Assembly (NCBI RefSeq): GCF_040222955.1
Contig: NZ_JAVKCA010000002.1
Coordinates: forward strand, 1-64,000
DNA: 64,000 nt
Reading direction: 5' to 3'
From: Marinoscillum sp040222955
GTDB lineage: Bacteria; Bacteroidota; Bacteroidia; Cytophagales; Cyclobacteriaceae
Below are positions 9,690 through 18,800 of this stretch, piece after piece. Every line of letters starts with the position of its first letter. The stretch's first letter is position 1. The notes beneath the pieces are model-generated. The model had not been told where the DNA came from, made no database searches, and was given only the letters and a program-made list of their open reading frames with translations. The translations under genes were made by a program, and so were the position numbers.

Positions 9690-11873
9690 TTATTTCACTC
9701 TCAAATTCACCAAAACAGAGGCAGGCGCACCCAGTTCCAGACTTCTGCCGGTGGGTAGTGATCCGCCTACATATACCTTGAAATCTCCCTTTTCCAGAAC
9801 GCTTTCACCTTTATCATTCACAATCTGAAGCATCTCAGGATCAACTTTGAAGGAAAGACGCTGTGACTCACCGGCCGCAAGCTTTACCCTGCGGATCGAC
9901 TGTAAAGAAAAGAGCGGAGTGCTCACACTTGCTTCCACATCGGTCACATAGAGTTGCACCACTTCTTCCACATCAAAATCCCCTTCATTAGTCACCAGCA
10001 CCGAAACCTCCGTAGACTCTCCGGATTTAATCACTGCCTGGGAGATGGTGGGGGCTCCATATTTGATTTTGGAGTAGTTCAGTCCGAAACCGAACGGATA
10101 CATGGGCTCAGCAGTCATATACTTGTAGGTTCTGCCAGCCATGCTATAATCTTCGTACGCCGGTAACTGATCCAGGCTCTTTGGAAAAGTAATTGGCAAT
10201 CGGCCGGATGGAGAGGTTTTACCGAAAACGACATCCGCAATGGCATTGCCGCCTTCCTCACCGGGATACCACACCAGCAACACTGCATCTGCAATGTCAT
10301 GAACCTCCGCCAGGTTCATCGGGCTGCCCCCTGTGACAATGGCAATGACAGGTTTTTCATTATCTGTCTTGAGCTTTCTCAGGTAATCAATCTGGTTAGG
10401 GGGAATGTTGTAATCCAACCGATCGCCATAATGCGCTGAGGCAATGGACTCTCCTTCCTCTCCCTCTATGTATCCGGTGATTCCCATCACCATGAAAGTA
10501 GCGTCAGAGGTATGAGCTACACCTGATGACCAATCCACAGGGTTTACATTAGGCCGATCCAATAAGGTACCAGCCCGATAATGCACCTGACTTCCCGGAG
10601 CCACTGCAGCTGTGATTCCTTCCAAAACAGTCACCATATTGGGATTAACCCCATAATAATTTCCAATCAGAGGGTCAATGCCTGCAGCATTCGGTCCGGT
10701 CACGTAGTAGCGCGACAGGTCATTGGCCAAAGGCAGTACCCCATTGTTTTTGAGCAGTACAATAGACTTTACAGCGGCTTCCCTTGCCAAATCCCTATGG
10801 GCCGGGCTATTGACTACCTCCAGCGAAATGGCATTATATGGATTGGCACCAGCTTCATCAAACATGCCTAATTTAAATCTGGTCTCCAGCAGTTTTGTAA
10901 GCGCCACATCAATGGTCTTCTCACTGACTAACCCTTGTTTTACTGCTTCCACAAGTGCGGGGAAGGTACTCCCACAGTTGAGGTTTACTCCACTCTCCAA
11001 CGCCAGGGCAGATGCATCCACCTGGTTTTCTACAGTACCGTGTCCGTTCTCCGAGTAAAAATCCACTATTGCCCAGCAATCACTCACTATGTGCCCGTCA
11101 AAATCCCATTCACCCCGGAGTACCTCCTGAAGTAAATAGTTATTCGCGCAGCAAGGCTCATCGTTGGTGCGATTGTAGGCGCACATGACGGCCTCCACAT
11201 CTGCTTCCACCAATGCTTTGAATGCAGGGAGGTAGGTTTCGTACAAATCTTTTTTGGAAACAATGGCATTGAACTCATGGCGCAAACGCTCCGGACCACT
11301 GTGCACTGCAAAATGCTTGGCACAAGCTGCCGTTTTCAGGTATTGAGGATTTTCCCCTTGGAGTCCCTTGACAAAGGAAACACCTAACCTGGTGGTCAGA
11401 AACGGATCTTCGCCGTACGTTTCCTGTCCACGCCCCCACCTGGGATCACGGAAAATGTTGATGTTAGGAGTCCAAAAAGTAAGACCATTGTACCGGTTGT
11501 AATAACCCTTTTTTAATGAGGCATTGTACATGGCCCGGGCTTCATCAGAAATAGCCGAAGACACCCGATAGGCCAGCTCTTCGTCAAAAGAAGCACCCAG
11601 TCCGATGGCTTGTGGAAATACCGTAGCTACACCTGATCTTCCTACTCCATGCAACGCTTCATTCCACCACTCATAAGGTGGGATATTCAGCCGTTCGATC
11701 GCGGGGCTGTTCATCATCATTTGCTGAACCTTCTCCTCAAGGGTAAGGCGACTTACCAGGTCCTTAGCCCGGGTGGCATTATCGAGGGATGCATCGAGGT
11801 AGTCCTGGCACTCAGCTTTGTGGCTGATGGCCGCCAGCACAATCAATAAAAATGGTATAAATTTTTTCATCAT
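9690..11873 (-). CDS. GH3 beta-xylosidase
   Basis: A 727-residue GH3 enzyme with an N-terminal signal peptide (MMKKFIPFLLIVLAAISH), probably periplasmic. The predicted nucleophile is Asp265 in GHIVSDCWA. SDCW, rather than SDW, together with EALHGVGRSG and FPQAIGLGASFD near 72-97, is typical of the beta-xylosidase branch. The second alpha/beta domain and a C-terminal fibronectin-III-like domain (EVSVLVTNEGDFDVEEVVQL region near 640) complete the standard layout. As the first gene of the minus-strand operon, it should release xylose from xylo-oligosaccharides made by the GH10 enzymes. Alpha-L-arabinofuranosidase side activity is common in this branch. Confidence 0.92.
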   Translation of the reverse strand: MMKKFIPFLLIVLAAISHKAECQDYLDASLDNATRAKDLVSRLTLEEKVQQMMMNSPAIERLNIPPYEWWNEALHGVGRSGVATVFPQAIGLGASFDEELAYRVSSAISDEARAMYNASLKKGYYNRYNGLTFWTPNINIFRDPRWGRGQETYGEDPFLTTRLGVSFVKGLQGENPQYLKTAACAKHFAVHSGPERLRHEFNAIVSKKDLYETYLPAFKALVEADVEAVMCAYNRTNDEPCCANNYLLQEVLRGEWDFDGHIVSDCWAIVDFYSENGHGTVENQVDASALALESGVNLNCGSTFPALVEAVKQGLVSEKTIDVALTKLLETRFKLGMFDEAGANPYNAISLEVVNSPAHRDLAREAAVKSIVLLKNNGVLPLANDLSRYYVTGPNAAGIDPLIGNYYGVNPNMVTVLEGITAAVAPGSQVHYRAGTLLDRPNVNPVDWSSGVAHTSDATFMVMGITGYIEGEEGESIASAHYGDRLDYNIPPNQIDYLRKLKTDNEKPVIAIVTGGSPMNLAEVHDIADAVLLVWYPGEEGGNAIADVVFGKTSPSGRLPITFPKSLDQLPAYEDYSMAGRTYKYMTAEPMYPFGFGLNYSKIKYGAPTISQAVIKSGESTEVSVLVTNEGDFDVEEVVQLYVTDVEASVSTPLFSLQSIRRVKLAAGESQRLSFKVDPEMLQIVNDKGESVLEKGDFKVYVGGSLPTGRSLELGAPASVLVNLRVK

Positions 11874-12254
11874 TGAGAGTATTATAATTAATTACCTGGG
11901 TTTGTTCTTTAAATATATCCTTCACCCGAGTCATTCTGGGAAGGGTCTGACAATCCGTAGGGTATTCATTAACAAACAGTGCCTAAATCAATGAGGAAAG
12001 CCCGCATATTCACTGTGATTTCAAGCTTTATTCAATGAACATTGGACAAGACCCCCTCTTAAAAATGAAGTGCTATCCACATTGAATTCTGATAAGTTTA
12101 GGCACTCAGAGTGGCAAAGTAGTACAGATTTTTAAAATTTAAACAATCGATTGCGTAAAAATTTCAGTTTTACCACACATCTCACTACTTTAGCCAAATA
12201 GCCGCGTCCGACTTTGCCAGATACAAGATTGATTCAACTCAAACCAGATCACAC
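11874..12254. promoter_or_regulatory. Divergent promoter region, GH3 operon / GH67
   Basis: A 381 bp AT-rich intergenic region between two operons transcribed away from each other; it must hold at least two promoters and probably their control sites. I see a 10-bp exact inverted pair, agtgcctaaa at 11979-11988 and tttaggcact at 12097-12106, 108 bp apart, which could be two operator half-sites. No convincing Bacteroidota -33/-7 promoter (TTTG...TAnnTTTG) could be fixed by eye, and no gene is visible. Confidence 0.45.
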
Positions 12255-14411
12255 GTGAAATACCTACAAAGCACTTTTTTGATATTCGTACTTTTCATTC
12301 TTCCTGCATCAGCTGAAACAGGATATGAGCTCTGGCTCAGGTATAATAAGATCCAAAACCCGGAACTACTCAATAGTTATCTTGGTCAGATAAAGGCATT
12401 TAATGTCATAGGCACTTCTGCTACTCATGATGTCATCAAAAATGAGCTGAGTTTAGGTTTGAGTGGTTTACTGGGTCAGCCTTTCGTGCCGTCCACTAAC
12501 GATGACGCTTCACTACTGGCAGGTCTTTCAGGTGAGCCATCCATTGCCAAATACCTGTCTGAGTCAGAGCTGAAGCAGATAGGGGAAGAAGGCTATCTGG
12601 TCAAAAGCGTCTCGCAAAAAGAGAAATCACGATTCCTCATCACTGCCAAAGACCCGGCGGGCCTGCTCTATGGTACGTTCCATTTTCTGAAACTCCTCCA
12701 AACTCATCAGAACCTGGCCTCTATCAATGTCCTTGAAAATCCGAAAGTGGACATCAGAATATTGAACCATTGGGATAACCTGGACCGAACATCAGAGCGT
12801 GGGTACGCAGGCTTTTCCATCTGGGACTGGCACAAACTCCCGGACTATCTGGATCAGCGATACATTGACTATGCCAGAGCCAATGCTTCCATCGGACTCA
12901 ATGCAACCGTACTCACCAATGTGAACGCCAACGCTCTGGTACTCACTCCTGCCTATCTGGAGAAGGTGAAAGCCCTGGCGGACCTTTTCAGACCCTATGG
13001 CATCAAAGTATACCTCACCGCACGCTTTAGTGCACCCATTGAGATTGGTGGGCTGGATACTGCAGATCCATTGAATAAAGAGGTCATCAAATGGTGGGAA
13101 GAAAAAGTCCAGGAAATTTACCGTTACATTCCTGATTTTGGAGGCTTTCTGGTGAAGGCCAACTCCGAAGGGCAACCTGGCCCTCAAAACTATAGTCGCT
13201 CACATGCGGAAGGTGCCAACATGATGGCCGATGCGCTGAAGCCTTTCGGTGGTGTGGTGATGTGGCGTGCTTTTGTATACAGCAGCGAAGAGCCTGATGA
13301 CCGGGCCAAACAGGCCTACACAGAGTTTAATCCTCTGGATGGTACTTTCAGATCCAATGTGCTGGTGCAGGTGAAAAACGGAGCGATTGACTTCCAGCCA
13401 CGTGAACCTTTTCATCCACTCTTTGGTGCTATGCCCAAAACACCGGTGATGATGGAGTTTCAGATTACACAAGAGTACCTGGGGCAGGCCACCCAGCTGG
13501 TCTACCTGGCTCCTATGTGGAAGGAATGCCTCGATGCTGATACATATGTAAACGGTAAAGGATCCACTGTTTCCAAAGTAATTGACGGTTCGCTCCATGA
13601 TTACAGCATTACAGGCATTGCCGGTGTGGCCAACACCGGCACCGACATCAACTGGACCGGGCATCCTTTTGCACAAGCCAACTGGTATGCCTTTGGCCTT
13701 CTGGCCTGGAATCCGGAACAAACAGCTGATCAAATTGCCGAAGATTGGATCCGCATGAGCTACAGCAATGATCCAAAAACCATCGCCACCATTAAAGACA
13801 TGATGATGAATTCCTGGGAAGCCTCGGTGAACTACATGACGCCTCTGGGACTGCATCACCTCATGGGTACGGGGCATCACTATGGCCCGGCCCCCTGGGT
13901 CAGTAACCTGTCGCGGGCAGACTGGACACCGGTGTATTACCACAAAGCTGATGCCTTTGGCGTAGGGTTTGACCGATCAGAGAGCGGCAGCAATGCCGTC
14001 AGTCAGTATTCCCCCGAAGTGGCCAAAATTTTTAACTCCAAAGACAAGATTCCAGAGAAATTTTTACTCTGGTTTCACCACGTGAGCTGGGGTTTTGAAA
14101 TGAATTCGGGGAGAACCCTTTGGAACGAACTGGCCTTCCGCTACCAGGATGGAGTGAATGCCGTCAGAAAAATGCAAGGGCAGTGGCAATCGATCAAGCC
14201 TCAAATTGATGAAAATCGATACCGAAGTGTACAAATGCTACTTGACATACAGGAAAAGGAGGCCATTTGGTGGAAAGATGCTTCGCTCAGCTACTTCCAG
14301 ACTTTCTCTAAGCAGCCTCTTCCCGATGCAGTAGAACCTCCAACAAAATCATTGGAGTATTATCAATCATTGAAATTTCCTTTTGCGCCTGGCATTCGTC
14401 CTAGCTGGTAA
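12255..14411 (+). CDS. GH67 xylan alpha-1,2-glucuronidase
   Basis: A 718-residue GH67 enzyme that removes (4-O-methyl-)glucuronic acid from the non-reducing end of xylo-oligosaccharides. It has a signal peptide (cleavage near ASA-ET) followed by the family hallmark GYELWLRY. Candidate catalytic residues are Glu305 in VKANSEGQPGP, Asp379 in NGAIDFQPREPF and Glu407 in QITQEYLG. The 28-residue spacing between the last two matches the Asp/Glu pair of characterised GH67 enzymes. Length is normal and no fused domain is seen. It starts a plus-strand pair with uxuA 18 bp downstream, which links release of glucuronate to its catabolism. Probably periplasmic. Confidence 0.95.
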   Translation: MKYLQSTFLIFVLFILPASAETGYELWLRYNKIQNPELLNSYLGQIKAFNVIGTSATHDVIKNELSLGLSGLLGQPFVPSTNDDASLLAGLSGEPSIAKYLSESELKQIGEEGYLVKSVSQKEKSRFLITAKDPAGLLYGTFHFLKLLQTHQNLASINVLENPKVDIRILNHWDNLDRTSERGYAGFSIWDWHKLPDYLDQRYIDYARANASIGLNATVLTNVNANALVLTPAYLEKVKALADLFRPYGIKVYLTARFSAPIEIGGLDTADPLNKEVIKWWEEKVQEIYRYIPDFGGFLVKANSEGQPGPQNYSRSHAEGANMMADALKPFGGVVMWRAFVYSSEEPDDRAKQAYTEFNPLDGTFRSNVLVQVKNGAIDFQPREPFHPLFGAMPKTPVMMEFQITQEYLGQATQLVYLAPMWKECLDADTYVNGKGSTVSKVIDGSLHDYSITGIAGVANTGTDINWTGHPFAQANWYAFGLLAWNPEQTADQIAEDWIRMSYSNDPKTIATIKDMMMNSWEASVNYMTPLGLHHLMGTGHHYGPAPWVSNLSRADWTPVYYHKADAFGVGFDRSESGSNAVSQYSPEVAKIFNSKDKIPEKFLLWFHHVSWGFEMNSGRTLWNELAFRYQDGVNAVRKMQGQWQSIKPQIDENRYRSVQMLLDIQEKEAIWWKDASLSYFQTFSKQPLPDAVEPPTKSLEYYQSLKFPFAPGIRPSW

Positions 14412-14429
14412 GGTAAAACCGAGAGAACT

Positions 14430-15602
14430 ATGTATTTAATGGAGCAAACCATGCGCTGGTACGGGCCTAAAGATCCGGTAAGTTTGGCGGACATCAGGCA
14501 AGCCGGGTGTACCGGGGTGGTCACCGCACTGCACCAAATTCCTGTTGGAGAAATCTGGCCCATAGAAGAAATAGAAGTCAGGAAAAAGGAGATAGAGGCA
14601 GCCGGTATGACCTGGACGGTGATAGAAAGTCTGCCCGTACACGAAGACATCAAAAAGCAAAGTGGGGACTATCAGCAATACATCGAAAACTACAAAACCA
14701 GCTTACGCAATGTGGCTGCCTGTGGGCTGAAGGTGGTTACCTACAATTTCATGCCCATACTGGATTGGGTACGAACTAACCCCTTCCACACCCTCCCGAA
14801 TGGCTCCAGTGCGCTTCGGTTTGAAAAAGCTGCTTTTATCGCCTTTGACCTGTTTCTACTGAAAAGACCAAACGCTGAAAAAGACTATACCGGAGAAGAA
14901 ATACAATCCGCAGAGCTACGCCTGGCATCGATGAACGAAGCTGAAAAACGGACACTCTACAATAACTTACTACTAGGTCTGCCGGGGAGTGATGAAGCCT
15001 TCACCCCGGAGGCAGTGCTCTCAGCACTTGAAACCTATGCCCACATAGACGCACCCAGGCTCAAAGAACATCTGTTTCATTTCCTGAGGGAGGTGGTGCC
15101 AGTGGCCGAAGAAGTGGGTCTGAAAATGGCGATTCATCCGGATGACCCACCCTATTCCGTATTGGGACTGCCCCGAATAGTCAGCACTGAGCAGGACGCC
15201 CGGGAGCTCATCGATAGTGCACCCTCCCCTGCGAATGGCCTGTGCTTTTGCACCGGATCTTTCGGTGCACGGGCCGATAACGACCTGGTAGGAATGCTCC
15301 AACGCCTGGGCGATCATGTTCATTTCTTACATTTGAGAAATACCAAAAGAGATGCTGATGGCAACTTTGAAGAGGCCAACCATCTGGACGGAGATACAGA
15401 CATGGTGGCCGTGGTGAAAGAAGTGGTTCACCTGATGAACCGCCGCCAGATCAGCCTGCCCATGAGGCCGGACCATGGGCACCAAATGCTGGATGACCTG
15501 AAGAAAACCACCTATCCGGGTTACTCAGCCATCGGTCGACTGAAAGGCCTGGCGGAGCTCAGAGGGGTGGAAAGGGCCTTGGTGCATGGGATTACGGTCT
15601 GA
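14430..15602 (+). CDS. uxuA: Mannonate dehydratase
   Basis: A 390-residue UxuA-family enzyme converting D-mannonate to 2-keto-3-deoxygluconate in the glucuronate pathway. Landmarks are MRWYGPKD at the N-terminus, VTALHQIPVGEIW, AIHPDDPP near 235, GLCFCTGSFG near 270, HLRNTKRD and MRPDHGHQMLDD near 345; these include metal-binding Cys, His and Asp positions of the family. It sits directly behind the GH67 gene that releases glucuronate. A second uxuA (30161-31348) has the same motifs and clear overall similarity, so this is a paralogous pair. A start nine bases downstream (second Met) is equally possible. Confidence 0.95.
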   Translation: MYLMEQTMRWYGPKDPVSLADIRQAGCTGVVTALHQIPVGEIWPIEEIEVRKKEIEAAGMTWTVIESLPVHEDIKKQSGDYQQYIENYKTSLRNVAACGLKVVTYNFMPILDWVRTNPFHTLPNGSSALRFEKAAFIAFDLFLLKRPNAEKDYTGEEIQSAELRLASMNEAEKRTLYNNLLLGLPGSDEAFTPEAVLSALETYAHIDAPRLKEHLFHFLREVVPVAEEVGLKMAIHPDDPPYSVLGLPRIVSTEQDARELIDSAPSPANGLCFCTGSFGARADNDLVGMLQRLGDHVHFLHLRNTKRDADGNFEEANHLDGDTDMVAVVKEVVHLMNRRQISLPMRPDHGHQMLDDLKKTTYPGYSAIGRLKGLAELRGVERALVHGITV

Positions 15603-15760
15603 CCTCTCATTTTAGACATAGGTTGTCTGATGGTAAATTAGTCCGTTGCCCAATATAACTCGAAATGCTCCCGGGATCAGTCATTAACCTGGCAGATCTG
15701 GGAGGGGGAAAGGGTAGTGGTGCCTTACGTGGGGATGATCGCAGACTCCCTTAAACCCAA

Positions 15761-15788
15761 AAAAACCGGCTCCCATAGGAAGCCGGTT
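15761..15788 (-). terminator. Rho-independent terminator
   Basis: Perfect 8-bp stem aaccggct/agccggtt with a 9-base loop at 15764-15788, flanked on the low-coordinate side by a run of A that reads as a T-tract on the minus strand. It lies 40 bp past the stop codon of the large minus-strand gene and should terminate it. Confidence 0.8.
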
Positions 15789-15828
15789 GCTAATTGATGG
15801 GATGATCTGATCATCCGAATTAGCTGCC

Positions 15829-18800
15829 TTAGTTTTTCTTAATCAATCGGTAGACTTTGTGATCACCTCCCAAAACCCTGATCAAATAGGTGCCGTCACT
15901 GAGCTGAGAGACATCCGTGACCAGATTGGTAGAAGTCCTCATTTGAAGTTGGCCAGCCAAATCATAAAGCTCTACCACTTGCTCCTCACTGCTGCGCACT
16001 TCAAACGACTTTTGTGTTGGGTTGGGGAAAATGCGTACCGCAGTGTTCTCCAGCCCAAGCACCTGACCAATGACCAATGTGGCAGTAGCATTCCCTTCAT
16101 AGTTCATTTCATCAATCACTACGACTACTTCATACTCCCCGATGGCCGAAGGAGCTGATTGGGCTCCATCATAGGTCACCACATAATTGAGCCCCGCAGG
16201 GTCAGTGGTAATGGTGGGCTCTTTGGCGGTACCATCCACCAGATGTGCCAAATCAGTGATTTGTACCGTGGCCTGAGCTTTATGGACGGTGAGCGTACCC
16301 TCTACATGCGTCATGGTATAGTTGGCTGCACTTCCCGTGGAAAGCGAGATAGGATAAGTGCCCACATCCGAAGCGCTGGTGGCCGTGGTACTGGCCCCTG
16401 GCACAGTACTCAGTACCGAAGCATCTTCGCCATTCACAAACCCGGCATAGGAAATCGTAAGATTGGGTATGGCTGAACCAAATGCGACTGATTGATCGTC
16501 AGCAGTGGCGATAAGCGCCGCTGGACTTATACTGAAGGTGATTTCCACGGAGGCACTTAAGAAATCATCATTACCCGCTTGCGTCACCTCAATCACCGCA
16601 TCACCCACGCCAATGATGCTCACTGTGCCGGCTGAAACTGTGACCGGCCCACTGATGACCGCATAAGAAACATCAAGCCCTGATGAAGCCGATGCACTCA
16701 GTGCAAAGTCGGCCTCACCATAGACTCTATCATTCACAGCGGTGACTGTGATGGTCTGTGTTTGTTTGTAAGGGTTGACAGTCACAATGGCACTTGCCGA
16801 GGCACTGTTGTTATTGCCATCCAAAGCCGTGAGGGTTATTGTATTTTCACCCAAATGAGAGGCATCAAAAGTGCTGATGTCCAATGTCAATGTAATCTCT
16901 GAGCACTCATCTGAGGACCCATTGTCAATGTCTGCTGCGGTAATGGAAGCCGTATTATCCTCTCCAAGTCTGACAGAAATATCCTTCACCACCACCTCAG
17001 GTGGTGTGATGTCCTCAACAGTGATTGTCACTTCTGTGGTCATCTGTAGCTCACAAGTCGTACATTCCAAACCAGCCACCTCGGATATCCAATCTGTAGC
17101 TGCATCCATGTTTGTAAGGGCTCCATTGATGGCCGAAGGGGACAAATCGTTCACCACGGTTCCCTCGCCTTCATTCAGATCAAAAAATCCAGCAGAGGTC
17201 TCGATATTTTTCAGCCCACAGACGTCACTTTGCATGGCGATCGTATCCGCATCCAGGGCACTGTTCCAAAAGGCCACTTCATCCATTTGTCCACGGAAAT
17301 ATTCATTATTCAATGCCCCAATGGTCAGGTACTGCGAGTTGGCCAGGCTGGAACCAGCACCATTCAATGCTGAATTCTCCAATGCACCATCCACGTAGAT
17401 CTTCCAACTACCTGTGGTCAGGTCAATGGTACCTGTGACGTAATGCCATACATCATCATTGACTGCCGTGGTAGAAGCGCCCGTACTCTTGTACCCACCG
17501 GAGGCATCCCGTCCATCCAAAACCACCTTACCATTGGCATTGATATACATCAGAAAACCTCTGTAACCATCATACTTACCTGCCAGGTAGTTGGTCGATC
17601 CTGAATAGTCAGTCTTCACCCAGATGCCGATGGTCATGGCTGTGATCATACCTCTGGCATCAGTGCCAGCATTGACGTAGCCACCCATCCCATCAAAATC
17701 CAATCCCGAACCCGCATTTCCGGCGTTCATTCCGGTCACATTGAAAGTGGTAGTTTGACTGAGGGCTCCGGTAGCAAAGCTCAAGGCTGTACCAGATCCA
17801 GCCAGAGGGCCATCCACTATGCTATTGTCGGCACTGTTCTTTAGATAATATTCAACCCCTTCTACCGAGCTACCGATTGAAATGGAAGCCCCTTCGGTAT
17901 CTCCCGGACAGAGTCCTGAGACAGAACTGGTAACTGTTTCGTCGGCAATCTGAGAAGTAACCGTAACTGTAGCCTCTGCACTTGCACTGTTTCCAGCTTC
18001 GTCAGTGACGGTGAGTACCACGGTATTCGTTCCCAAATCGGCACATGAAAAGCTGGTCCGATCCAGGCTATAAGTCAGGGCAGATGTCTCTGAGCAGTTA
18101 TCCGAAGATCCATTATCAATGAGATCGGCAGAAATAGCTACCAACCCGGAACTCCCAACCTGAGCCTCTATATGCTGAACCAACACTGTCGGAGCTACAT
18201 CGTCACCCACAGTGATCTGGGTACTCATGATTTTATAACAATCAAAGGCACATGAAACTGCAGCATCATCCGTCTGCGCACCTCCATTTTTGAGCTGTGC
18301 GGGTGTACTGCTCACCAGATCAGTGTATATGGTGCCACTGACTGACTCCAGATCATAATACAATACCAAATTATCCTCCGCACCAGAGATGCATCGACCC
18401 ATATCGTCCGAGACAGATCGGGCGGTACGCGCTGTGTCATACACCCGGATGTCATCCATCAATCCATCAAATGACTGGTAGCCCGGGAAGCCTGAGTTGT
18501 TCAGGTACCCAAAGGTTAACTCACTCCCAGCGCTTTTTACCGGGGGCAGCATGGCTCCACTTCCAACTTCCACACCATTCACCAACAACCTCACCGTAGC
18601 GCCATCGTAGGTCACGGCCAAATGGGCATATTCCCCGGAAGGCAAGGGGTTTGTACTGGTTCCAAAAGTGGAAAGCGTTCCACCGTTCCCACGATTGTGG
18701 AGCACGGTAAACACACCATTTTGGGTGTTTTGATAAACTTCTATGTCACTACCAGTGGCTCCACCAGCATAAAAAATGGTATTATAAGAATTGGAAATAC

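Noticed and set aside
13200..13943. 247-codon frame antisense to GH67
   Set aside because: It lies wholly within the GH67 coding region on the other strand and is rich in His and Pro, as mirror frames of Gly/Trp-rich genes often are.
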